34,717 nucleotides of DNA from an uncultured Acidobacteriia bacterium (GTDB taxonomy: Bacteria > Acidobacteriota > Terriglobia > Bryobacterales > Bryobacteraceae), in the NCBI GenBank assembly GCA_903925015.1, contig CAIYDY010000395.1:1-34717 (forward strand). The letters run 5' to 3'. Every line of letters begins with the position of its first letter. Position 1 is the stretch's first letter. The translations under genes and the position numbers were made by a program. This document shows, one piece after another, positions 16,723-23,838 of the stretch. The notes beneath the pieces are model-generated. The model worked only from the letters and a program-made list of their open reading frames with translations, did no database searches and had not been told where the DNA came from.

Positions 16723-17559
16723 CTATTTCGGCTGCCCCATAAGTCCAACGATCCTGGTAGCTTCCTGTACCCCCCTGGCCAAGGCTGACCGGATTCCGTG
16801 GTCCTCCATGGTTAGGAGTCCCTCAATGGTGCAGCCGCCGGGTGTAGTTACGTCATCCTTCAAGGACGCTGGATGGCGGCCTGTTTCCTGGACCATCTTT
16901 GCGGCACCCAACATAGTTTGGGTTGCGAGTCGAAGTGCCATGTCGCGGCGCAATCCTACCTTTACCGCACCATCCACCAAAGCTTCGATCACAAGATACA
17001 TGTAAGCCGGACCGGAACCACTCAATGCGGTAATGGCGTTGATGTAGGTCTCGTCGACGATCTCGCAGAGTCCCACGGCTTCGAAGATACGGCGGGATAG
17101 TTCGAGGTGTTCGGCAGTCGCAAGGCTTCCGGGGCAGACTGCCGTCATCCCGTGTCCGACCACGCAAGGGGTATTCGGCACCGTGCGGACCCAGATTCCG
17201 CGAATCATGCCGTCGAGGCGCGCCGCTGTCACGCCGCCCACTAGGGAGACGAGAAGGGTGTCCGGGCGGACTCCGGCGGCGAGCAGTCTGGCGGCGACCC
17301 CTTCGAGTTGCCAAGGCTTCACGCCGATCAGGAGGATGCCGGAATCGGGGACAAGCGGGTCGAATTCCAGCGTCGAACGAACGCCATATCTGGCGCTCAC
17401 CTTGTCGCAGGTGGCTTGGGTCCGCGCGGTGGCCCAGACTTGGTCGGGGAGCACGAGTTTCGAGTCGAGCAGTCCCTTCATCACGGCGGTTCCCATCACG
17501 CCCGCCCCAACCACGCCCAGTGTCCGTCCCGCTTGTAAAATTGATCCCGTTGGTGTCAT
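16723..17559 (-). CDS. proC: Pyrroline-5-carboxylate reductase
   Basis: The 278-residue enzyme starts at the ATG at 17559. The open frame continues far upstream, but only as a shadow of the thymidine kinase gene. The Rossmann motif is GVVGAGVMGTAVMKGLL (about 14-30). Further blocks are ILLIGVKPWQ, TLLVSLVGGVT, VRTVPNTPCVVGHGMTA and ALSGSGPAYMYLVIEAL. The C-terminal signature DDVTTPGGCTIEGL is typical of ProC. It reduces 1-pyrroline-5-carboxylate to proline with NAD(P)H, the last step of proline synthesis in the cytoplasm. It is divergent from the thymidine kinase gene with about 50 bp between starts. Confidence 0.94.
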   Translation of the reverse strand: MTPTGSILQAGRTLGVVGAGVMGTAVMKGLLDSKLVLPDQVWATARTQATCDKVSARYGVRSTLEFDPLVPDSGILLIGVKPWQLEGVAARLLAAGVRPDTLLVSLVGGVTAARLDGMIRGIWVRTVPNTPCVVGHGMTAVCPGSLATAEHLELSRRIFEAVGLCEIVDETYINAITALSGSGPAYMYLVIEALVDGAVKVGLRRDMALRLATQTMLGAAKMVQETGRHPASLKDDVTTPGGCTIEGLLTMEDHGIRSALARGVQEATRIVGLMGQPK

Positions 17560-17607
17560 GTGCTGACTGTTATTAACGCACGCGTTACACTCGTCCAAAG
17601 GAATGGA

Positions 17608-18297
17608 GTGTTGAGTTTGGCTAGAGGACGTTTCCTGCGGTTGTTCATCGGCAACATGGCGTCGGGCAAAACCCGGCATCTTTTGACGGAGATCGACACG
17701 CTGCGCCGTTACGGGCACAAGAAAATTGCCGTTTTCAAGCCGATGACCGATTCGCGCTCCGGGCGCGGCTGCATCAAGAGCCGGAAGGGCGACGAGGATG
17801 CGGCGGAGGAGATTTCGGCCACCGACCCGCGCGACCTGTGGGCCATCCTGAGGGCGAAGGAGTCCGCTGCCGGGTGCCGGTTCGAAGTTGTGGCGTTCGA
17901 TGAGGTCCAATTCTTTCCGCGCAATTCGGGCCTGTTCCAATTGGTGCGGCATCTGCTCGACCAAGGCTATGACGTGTTGGCTTCCGGCCTCGCCTTCGAT
18001 TTCCGGGGGGAGCCGTTCGGTTCCACGCCAGACTTGGCATTGCTGGCCGAGGACCGGTGCATGTGGATGACGTCCTACTGCACCAAGTGCGGTGACCGCG
18101 CCCCGTATCCGCAACGAATCATCAACGGGGAACCGGCGCACTACAACAGTCCGCAAATCCTGGTGGGTGGGGACGAAACCTACGAGCCGCGTTGCGACGA
18201 GCACTTCATACTGCCCGGCAGGACGGTGCCCGGGGTGGACGAGGCGTCCCCGCAGCGCAAGATCTGGCCGATGGAAGTCACACCTGAGGACAATTAG
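17608..18297 (+). CDS. tdk: Thymidine kinase
   Basis: The protein has about 229 residues from the GTG at 17608 (AAAGGA 5 nt upstream); TTG codons at 17611 and 17617 are alternative starts. The P-loop is GNMASGKT (15-22). DEVQFF carries the presumed catalytic Glu99, in the place of the DEAQF motif of type II thymidine kinases. A zinc-binding lasso is formed by CTKCG and a later PRCDEH, with a Tyr/Asn-containing substrate loop between them. It phosphorylates thymidine for salvage in the cytoplasm. The 20 or so C-terminal residues (after GRTVPG) are longer than usual. It is followed after 10 bp by a GNAT-family gene and then a cytochrome gene, so the three are probably cotranscribed. Confidence 0.9.
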   Translation: MLSLARGRFLRLFIGNMASGKTRHLLTEIDTLRRYGHKKIAVFKPMTDSRSGRGCIKSRKGDEDAAEEISATDPRDLWAILRAKESAAGCRFEVVAFDEVQFFPRNSGLFQLVRHLLDQGYDVLASGLAFDFRGEPFGSTPDLALLAEDRCMWMTSYCTKCGDRAPYPQRIINGEPAHYNSPQILVGGDETYEPRCDEHFILPGRTVPGVDEASPQRKIWPMEVTPEDN

Positions 18298-18307
18298 GCC
18301 GGATTCG

Positions 18308-19318
18308 ATGGCCTCCCCGCATATGCCCGAGTTGGTGGAGCTACGGCGGTTCAACTCGCGCGATCTGGATGCCGTGCTGGCCGAGGAGGGCGAGGAGTGG
18401 AAGGAGAAGCTTTTTTGGGACTTCTCCGATTCCGCGAATTCGGTGCGGGATTTCGCCAACAGGCATACCCTGGATGGTCTTGCGGTTGTGCAGCACCCGC
18501 TTGCGGACCCTGCTTTTCTGCTGGGCCGCGCCCAGCCCAATGTGGTGGGCTACGGCTACACGGTGCTGGAGGACCGCAAGGGGCTCATCGGCGATGCCTA
18601 TATTGGGCCGAGGGCGCATGGCAATGACGGCGGTACCAGGCAGACGGTCCGGCTGTTCAAGCAGCTGCTGGACAGGCTGATTTCGCAGGGTGCCCGGCGG
18701 GTGGAGAGCCAGTTGATGATTTCCGAGCCGGTAGTGGCGGAGACCATCCAGCGGTCCCGCTTTGTGCAGCTCTATGAAAGGGTCCTGATGGTGATGGATA
18801 CCGAAAGGCCGCTGCCGGCAGGGGCGAAGTTCGACCCCGCACGTTTTCACGTAGAGTATTGGGGCCCGCACTACGAGGATCCGATTTCCGGACTTATCGA
18901 GCGGGCCTACCGGCACCACGTGGATGCAAGGATCAACGACCAGTACCTTTCGTTTGCGGGCGCGAAGAAATTCCTGCACAACATTGTCACGTATCCGGGT
19001 TGCGGGACCTTTTCGCAGGTCGGGTCCATGGTGGCGTTCGACCAATCGAATGGCTGGCTTTCGGGCTTGGTGCTGGCGAGCTTCGTGGATCGGGACGTCG
19101 CCCACATCACGCAGCTGTGCGTGGCACCGCATCTGAAGGGCTCCGGGGTGGGGTATGAATTGCTGCGGCGGGCCGTTGGATCGCTGAGAGCGGCTGGGGC
19201 GGCGCGGATCAGCCTGTCGGTGACGGCGTCGAATCTGGATGCGTTGCGGCTTTACGAAAGGTGCGGGTTTTCAGAGGTCCGGCGGTTCTTTGCGCTGGTT
19301 TGGGAGCCGGTGCTGTGA
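18308..19318 (+). CDS. GNAT-family N-acetyltransferase, probably two-domain
   Basis: The 336-residue protein is about twice the size of a single GNAT domain. The C-terminal half contains motif A, LCVAPHLKGSGVGYELLRRAV (about 268-288), and motif B, ARISLSVTASNLDALRLYERCGF, so acetyl-CoA binding there is likely. The N-terminal half (residues 20-160) has a degenerate GNAT look: DAYIGPRAHGN, then RVESQLMISEPV, then RFVQLYERVLMV. The substrate cannot be told. The start is the ATG at 18308, 10 bp after the thymidine kinase stop. The stop overlaps the GTG of the cytochrome c gene by 4 bp (GTGA), which indicates translational coupling. Confidence 0.82.
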   Translation: MASPHMPELVELRRFNSRDLDAVLAEEGEEWKEKLFWDFSDSANSVRDFANRHTLDGLAVVQHPLADPAFLLGRAQPNVVGYGYTVLEDRKGLIGDAYIGPRAHGNDGGTRQTVRLFKQLLDRLISQGARRVESQLMISEPVVAETIQRSRFVQLYERVLMVMDTERPLPAGAKFDPARFHVEYWGPHYEDPISGLIERAYRHHVDARINDQYLSFAGAKKFLHNIVTYPGCGTFSQVGSMVAFDQSNGWLSGLVLASFVDRDVAHITQLCVAPHLKGSGVGYELLRRAVGSLRAAGAARISLSVTASNLDALRLYERCGFSEVRRFFALVWEPVL

Positions 19319-19902
19319 GGAAGTATCTGGTTGGGTTTTTGGTCGCGGGGGCCGCCGTTGGACTCCGGTATGCGGGCCCGTTCGACGCGCGGGCGGAACC
19401 TGGTTGGCTGGAAACCGGGGTTGCCCGTGCCGTGCGGGCGTGGACCGTGCCCTCCAAGTATCGTCAGATGCGTAATCCAGTTTCGTGCGACGCCGGTGTG
19501 CTGACCGCCGCCCGCGAGCACTGGGCGGACCATTGCGCGGTCTGCCACGGGAACAACGGGAGCGGCCAGACTATGTTTGGACGCGGGATGTATCCGAAAC
19601 CTCCGGATATGCGGTTGGCGGAGACCCGAATGCAGTCGGACGGGGCGTTGTATTCCACCATCAAGTACGGGGTCCGGCTTACCGGAATGCCGGCTTTCGG
19701 GGAGCCGGGGGACCATGACCACGATTCGTGGGCGCTGGTCTGTTTCATCCGGCACTTGCCGGAAATGACTCCGGACGAGGAACTGGCCATGCGGGCGATG
19801 AATCCGAAGACCGAGGCGGATCGGGAGGAAGAGCGGCAGGAGGAGGAGTTCCTGAATGGCGGAACTCCCCCTGCTACCGCGACTCCCGTCCACCGGCATT
19901 AG
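19315..19902 (+). CDS. Membrane-anchored or secreted mono-haem cytochrome c
   Basis: The 195-residue protein starts with GTG at 19315, overlapping the stop of the GNAT gene. An N-terminal hydrophobic segment (KYLVGFLVAGAAVGLRYAG) serves as signal or anchor. One haem c site, CAVCH, lies near residue 75 in AREHWADHCAVCHGNNGSG. The likely distal Met ligand is in RLTGMPAFG, followed by WALVCFIRHLPEMTPDE, the usual helix of class I cytochromes. The C-terminus is charged (EADREEERQEEEF) and ends in a His-containing tail. It probably carries electrons in the periplasm; a partner is not evident from the neighbours. It converges with the pirin gene, with only 4 bp between stops. Confidence 0.85.
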   Translation: MRKYLVGFLVAGAAVGLRYAGPFDARAEPGWLETGVARAVRAWTVPSKYRQMRNPVSCDAGVLTAAREHWADHCAVCHGNNGSGQTMFGRGMYPKPPDMRLAETRMQSDGALYSTIKYGVRLTGMPAFGEPGDHDHDSWALVCFIRHLPEMTPDEELAMRAMNPKTEADREEERQEEEFLNGGTPPATATPVHRH

Positions 19903-19906
19903 AAGC

Positions 19907-20770
19907 TTACTTGGGAACGTTGATCGAACCCATGCGCCCAGCGCGGTAATCTTCGAATGCTTTCGCCAGTTCGTCCTTGGTGTTCATCACGAAGGGGCCG
20001 TAGCGGGCCACAGGTTCATGGATCGGCTCGGCGGAGAGCAGGAGGACCTGGGTGTCGCCGGAGGCTGAAAATTCCACCAGATCTGCATCGTTCTTCAAGA
20101 CTGCCAAGTGGTATTCGGGGATGAAGCCACCGTCCAGGAAGATGCCACCCGAGATCACGTAGATCATAGTGTTCAGGGTCCGGGGCACTTCCTGGATGTG
20201 TCTTGCGCCGTCGGCCAGCTTGAAGTGCAGGTATTGGATCGGGATGTGGGTTTCGACCGCACCTTTTACGCCCAGCGAATCCCCGGCGATCACCTTGATT
20301 TCGATGCCTTCACCGGTGGCGGTGGGAATCTTGGCGGATTCGTACTCCTGATAGCGGGGTGCGAGCATCTTGTCGCGCTTGGGAAGATTGACCCAGAGCT
20401 GGAAGCCTTCGAGGCGTCCACCGTTTTCTACGAGGCTGCGTCCGGGGACCTCGGAGTGGACCAGGCCGGAACCGGCGGTCATCCATTGGACATCGCCAGC
20501 CTTTAGGACACCGTGGTGGCCGAAGGAATCGCGGTGCTCAAATTCGCCGGATAGTAGGTATGTCACGGTTTCGAAACCACGGTGGGGATGGTCGGGGAAA
20601 CCTTTGGCTTCGCCGGGTTTGAGGTCGACGGGGCCGAGATGGTCGAGCAGTAGAAAAGGATCGAATTCGCTTAGGTCGTGGTTGGGGAAGGCGCGGTGAA
20701 TCAGTACTCCCTCGCCGTCGGAGACCAGCGGTGCGGGAATTGCGCGGTCGAGAGTTCTATATGTAGCCAT
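19907..20770 (-). CDS. Pirin family protein
   Basis: The 287-residue bicupin starts at the ATG at 20770 (MATYRTLDRAIPA). The iron-binding motif of the N-terminal cupin is intact: HPHRGFETVTYLLSG gives His61 and His63, and DVQWMTAGSGLVHSE gives His105 and Glu107, matching the two-His plus His/Glu ligand set of human pirin. The C-terminal cupin and the end PVARYGPFVMNTKDELAKAFEDY are typical of bacterial pirins. Some bacterial members oxidise quercetin and others act as redox sensors; which applies here is unknown. It is divergent from the membrane-protein gene, with about 55 bp between chosen starts. Confidence 0.92.
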   Translation of the reverse strand: MATYRTLDRAIPAPLVSDGEGVLIHRAFPNHDLSEFDPFLLLDHLGPVDLKPGEAKGFPDHPHRGFETVTYLLSGEFEHRDSFGHHGVLKAGDVQWMTAGSGLVHSEVPGRSLVENGGRLEGFQLWVNLPKRDKMLAPRYQEYESAKIPTATGEGIEIKVIAGDSLGVKGAVETHIPIQYLHFKLADGARHIQEVPRTLNTMIYVISGGIFLDGGFIPEYHLAVLKNDADLVEFSASGDTQVLLLSAEPIHEPVARYGPFVMNTKDELAKAFEDYRAGRMGSINVPK

Positions 20771-20825
20771 TTGGCTTTTGGATGCAGGTCCAATGAAAAG
20801 GGGTTCGGGGTGGGAGAATGGGGGG

Positions 20826-23027
20826 GTGCCGGGCCAGTTGGCGGTTCTATTCGGGGCGGTTTTCACGATTGCCGTCTGCTGGGCGGCGGGCGGGATGCTG
20901 TTCCATCGGCTGGGGGTGAAGTGGGGCCGGGTCGAGGGTGCGGCGCTCTCGGGGGTGGTTGGCGCGGCCCTGGTCAGTTTCGGCGTCTTCGTGCTGTGCC
21001 TGCTGCATTTTGCGTATGCCGGGGTGTTTGCCTCTCTTGGATTGGCTGTGCTGGCTGTCAGGATGTGGCTATCGGTGTCGGCTGTCGAGGAAGAGTGGGT
21101 TCCGCAGTCGTGGCGATGGCGAGTTCTGTTTGGGGTGGTTTTCGGGGCCTATGCCCTGTTATACCTGTCCGTGGCGCTGTCGCCGGAGCACAGTCCGGAT
21201 GGCCAGGCATACCACTTGGGGCTGGTGTACCGGTTCTTGCGCGAGCACGGCATGGGGCCGGTCACGACAACCCTGTATGCCGCGATGCCTCTTGCAACGG
21301 AAATGCTGTTCCTGTTCGCCTTCGCATTTGGAAAACACGCGGCGGCGGCGACGGTTCACTGCGCCAGTCTCTTTGCGCTGGTGGCCCTGATGGTTTGCTA
21401 CGGGCGGCGGATTGGCCGGTACGGCGTCGGATGGACGGCGGCAGCGTTGGTGTTCCTGTCGCCAATCGTGGGGGCGGACGCGGCCAGTGCCTACAACGAC
21501 GTGGCGCTTGCGACCAGCGGTTTCGCGATGTTTTATCTGCTGGAGGTTTGGCGGGAGGATTCGGATTCCGACCGTAGGCGGGCGCTGCTGCTGCCCATCG
21601 GACTGCTCGCCGGGTTCTGTTTCGCCATCAAGTACACGGGGTTCGTGGCAGCATTGTACGCGGGCCTGGTGATCGCGGGGAAGCGGAAACCGCGCGCTTT
21701 GTTGGCGATGGCTACGCCTGCCGTTGTTTTGGCGCTGCCTTGGCTGGTGAAGAACTGGCTGTGGCTGGGCAACCCGGTGGCACCGTTGATGAACCGGTGG
21801 TTCGAGAATCCCTATTTCCACGTGTCGTTTGAGGAGGCCTTTCGGGCGAACTTCCGCCATTACACGCTGACGAGCCTTTGGCAACTGCCGTGGGCGGCGA
21901 CGGTGACCGGGGAGGTCGGGGGGCAGTTGGGTGCGGTGTTCCTGCTGGCTCCGATGGGGCTTTTGGCGGTACGGTCTGTGGTTGGACGGTACTGTTTGTT
22001 CGCGATGGTGGTCTTCGCGCTGCCGTATCCGCAGAATATTGGGTCCAGGTTCCTGATTCCGGTGCTGCCGTTCGTGGCTCTGTCGATGGCGTTGGCGTTC
22101 GGGCGGTCGCGTCGGCTGCAAGGGGTATTGGTTTTGGCCGCAGCCGTTTTGGCGTGGCCGAAGGTAACACAGCGTTTGGAGAAGCCGGGCAATATGCGGA
22201 TCAGTCAATTCGAATGGAAGTCCGCGCTGGGAATGACGTCGCCGGATGAATTCCTGCGTACTAGAGAGGTTGAGTGGCGGATTGCACGGATGATCGACGC
22301 GCACTTGCCCCGTGGCAAGAGGATGTGGAGTTCCCAGCCCATCGCCCAAGCCTACACGGATGCGGATGTGCTGGTGAGCTACCTTTCGGCCGAGGGCGAC
22401 CAAATCCACGACATCATTTCCAATGCCGCGAGTCCGGAGCATGACCGCGAGCCGACGTGGAATTTGCGGTTTTTGTTCGCACCGCTGGCTTTGCGGCATT
22501 TGCGGGTGGTCCAGCATACGGCGAGCCCAACGGATACGTGGACGATCGGGGAGATGTACGTTTTCCGTGGGGCGGCGGAGATTCGGCCGAAGCCCGGCTG
22601 GCGGGTGGATGCGGCACCGTTCCCTTGGGACATTCCGCTGGCGTTTGACCGGAATCCCGCGACGCGCTGGTCATCGTGGCGGGCTACCGAGGCCGGCATG
22701 CATGTGGATGTGGTCTTTGACCGGCCGGAAATGGTGGACCGGGTGGAATTGCACTGTTCGCATGACCAATGGAAGGTGGCGTTGACGGTGGAATCATGCA
22801 ACGAGGACGTGTGCCGACCGATTTCGTCGAAGATGGAGCAGGGTGATTTGCCGGGGTTGGGCGATTTCCGGCGGGACGCGATTCGGGCTGTCCGGGCGCA
22901 TGGTGTGGAGTATCTGCTAATTGACGACGGGTACTTGAATGCCGCCGATCTTGGAGGAAATGCGGCGTTGTGGGGGCTGGAGTTTGTGGCGGAGGGCGAC
23001 CACCGGCGGCTGTACCGGATATTGTGA
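20826..23027 (+). CDS. Polytopic membrane protein, GT-C glycosyltransferase-like, with discoidin-like C-terminal domain
   Basis: The protein has about 733 residues from the GTG at 20826; an ATG at 20793 and a TTG at 20778 are alternative starts. The first roughly 480 residues hold about 12 hydrophobic helices. After the third helix, LSPEHSPDGQAYHLGLVYRF resembles the acidic first loop of GT-C enzymes such as ArnT/PMT. After the helices comes a soluble part, including AFDRNPATRWSSWRATEAGM and VDRVELHCSHDQWKVALTVE (about 600-660), which looks like an F5/8 type C (discoidin) carbohydrate-binding fold. The last segment again has YLLIDDGYLN. It probably transfers a sugar from a lipid carrier at the membrane; donor and acceptor are unknown. 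Uma2 follows after 19 bp. Confidence 0.65.
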   Translation: MPGQLAVLFGAVFTIAVCWAAGGMLFHRLGVKWGRVEGAALSGVVGAALVSFGVFVLCLLHFAYAGVFASLGLAVLAVRMWLSVSAVEEEWVPQSWRWRVLFGVVFGAYALLYLSVALSPEHSPDGQAYHLGLVYRFLREHGMGPVTTTLYAAMPLATEMLFLFAFAFGKHAAAATVHCASLFALVALMVCYGRRIGRYGVGWTAAALVFLSPIVGADAASAYNDVALATSGFAMFYLLEVWREDSDSDRRRALLLPIGLLAGFCFAIKYTGFVAALYAGLVIAGKRKPRALLAMATPAVVLALPWLVKNWLWLGNPVAPLMNRWFENPYFHVSFEEAFRANFRHYTLTSLWQLPWAATVTGEVGGQLGAVFLLAPMGLLAVRSVVGRYCLFAMVVFALPYPQNIGSRFLIPVLPFVALSMALAFGRSRRLQGVLVLAAAVLAWPKVTQRLEKPGNMRISQFEWKSALGMTSPDEFLRTREVEWRIARMIDAHLPRGKRMWSSQPIAQAYTDADVLVSYLSAEGDQIHDIISNAASPEHDREPTWNLRFLFAPLALRHLRVVQHTASPTDTWTIGEMYVFRGAAEIRPKPGWRVDAAPFPWDIPLAFDRNPATRWSSWRATEAGMHVDVVFDRPEMVDRVELHCSHDQWKVALTVESCNEDVCRPISSKMEQGDLPGLGDFRRDAIRAVRAHGVEYLLIDDGYLNAADLGGNAALWGLEFVAEGDHRRLYRIL

Positions 23028-23046
23028 AATCGGCTAAGCTGTAGAC

Positions 23047-23625
23047 ATGGCGACACAACCGAGTCCGCTGTTTACGATCCAGCAATATCTGGATATTGAG
23101 CGGGCCGCGGAGTTCCGCAGCGAGTACATTGATGGCGGGATGTATGCGATGTCGGGTGGCAGTCCGAACCATGCCGTCATCGCCATGCTGCTCGGCGCAA
23201 AACTGGTTCCGCAGCTCGTGGGCAGCAATTGCCGCGTCGCTGGCAGCGACCTGCGGGTATACTGCAAATCGGGCCCGGTGCTGACCTACCCGGACTTGGT
23301 TGTCTATTGCAATCCGGCCAAGTTCATGGACAGTAAGAAGGACACGCTTGCGGATGCAACTGTAATCGTGGAAGTATTGTCCCCATCCACCCAAAACTAC
23401 GATCGCAGCCAGAAATTCCGCTACTACCGGAGTCTGCCGTCATTCTCCGAGTACTTGCTGCTCGCGCAGGACGAAATCCGGCTGGAACACCACGTCCGAC
23501 GGGAAGATGGGGCCTGGGTCTTTCGGGAGTTCACAGATCCAGAGACTGAAATCGTTCTCGACTCGATCCACTGTCGTTTCCGGCTCGGGGATCTTTACTT
23601 GTGGGTAGAGTTTGAATCGGAATAA
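23047..23625 (+). CDS. Uma2-family (DUF820) putative nuclease
   Basis: The 192-residue protein fits the family from end to end: FTIQQYLDIERAAEFRSEYI, DGGMYAMSGGSPNHAVIAML, DLRVYCKSG, YPDLVVYC, VIVEVLSPSTQNYDRSQKF, YYRSLPSFSEYLLLAQDEI. The Asp of YPDLVV and the Glu of VIVEVLS fall in the positions of a PD-(D/E)XK active site, with the Lys of QKFRYYR often considered part of it. Uma2 proteins are numerous in cyanobacteria and Acidobacteria; their biological role is not known. The gene stands 19 bp after the membrane-protein gene and ends 1 bp before the mature 3' end of tRNA-Ser on the other strand. Confidence 0.87.
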   Translation: MATQPSPLFTIQQYLDIERAAEFRSEYIDGGMYAMSGGSPNHAVIAMLLGAKLVPQLVGSNCRVAGSDLRVYCKSGPVLTYPDLVVYCNPAKFMDSKKDTLADATVIVEVLSPSTQNYDRSQKFRYYRSLPSFSEYLLLAQDEIRLEHHVRREDGAWVFREFTDPETEIVLDSIHCRFRLGDLYLWVEFESE

Positions 23626-23626
23626 A

Positions 23627-23716
23627 TGGCGGAGAGAGAGGGATTCGAACCCTCGGTAGAGTTTCCCCTACACACGCTTTCCAAGCGTGCGCCTTAAACC
23701 GCTCGGCCATCTCTCC
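23627..23716 (-). tRNA. tRNA-Ser (anticodon GGA)
   Basis: This is a class II tRNA on the minus strand. The acceptor GGAGAGA pairs with TCTCTCC, the discriminator is G as expected for serine, and CCA is encoded. The anticodon stem ACGCT/AGCGT encloses a loop with GGA. There is a long variable arm, and the T-arm GAGGG-TTCGAATCCCTC is intact. It reads UCC/UCU codons. Confidence 0.95.
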
Positions 23717-23774
23717 GTTGGGAAGGTCGCAACGGGAAACCCGCGCGAATCTCTAGGATACCACGTTCAGACAG

Positions 23775-23817
23775 CCGAAAGCCCCCAACCGCCGTTTTGG
23801 CGGTTTGGTGCTTTCGG
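23775..23817. terminator. Imperfect bidirectional hairpin after the TonB receptor gene
   Basis: The outer arms CCGAAAGC (23775-23782) and GCTTTCGG (23810-23817) enclose the inner arms AACCGCC (23787-23793) and GGCGGTT (23799-23805), with a GTTTT loop. It lies 22 bp beyond the stop of the leftward receptor gene. The minus strand lacks a strong T-run afterwards. It is probably the receptor terminator. Confidence 0.5.
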
Positions 23818-23828
23818 TTTGGTGCTGT
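23801..23828. repeat. Two tandem 14-bp repeats overlapping the hairpin
   Basis: CGGTTTGGTGCTTT (23801-23814) is followed directly by CGGTTTGGTGCTGT (23815-23828), 13 of 14 bases identical. The first copy forms the right side of the hairpin, so the second may be a slippage duplication. Confidence 0.6.
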
Positions 23829-23838
23829 CGGCTGGTGA

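Noticed and set aside
17560-18540. Long upstream extension of the proC frame
   Set aside because: It is the antisense of the thymidine kinase and GNAT genes. ProC homology begins at the ATG at 17559.
21159-22517. 452-codon frame on the minus strand of the membrane-protein gene
   Set aside because: The product is rich in Arg, Gln, His and Pro with no hydrophobic core, a typical shadow of a GC-rich gene.
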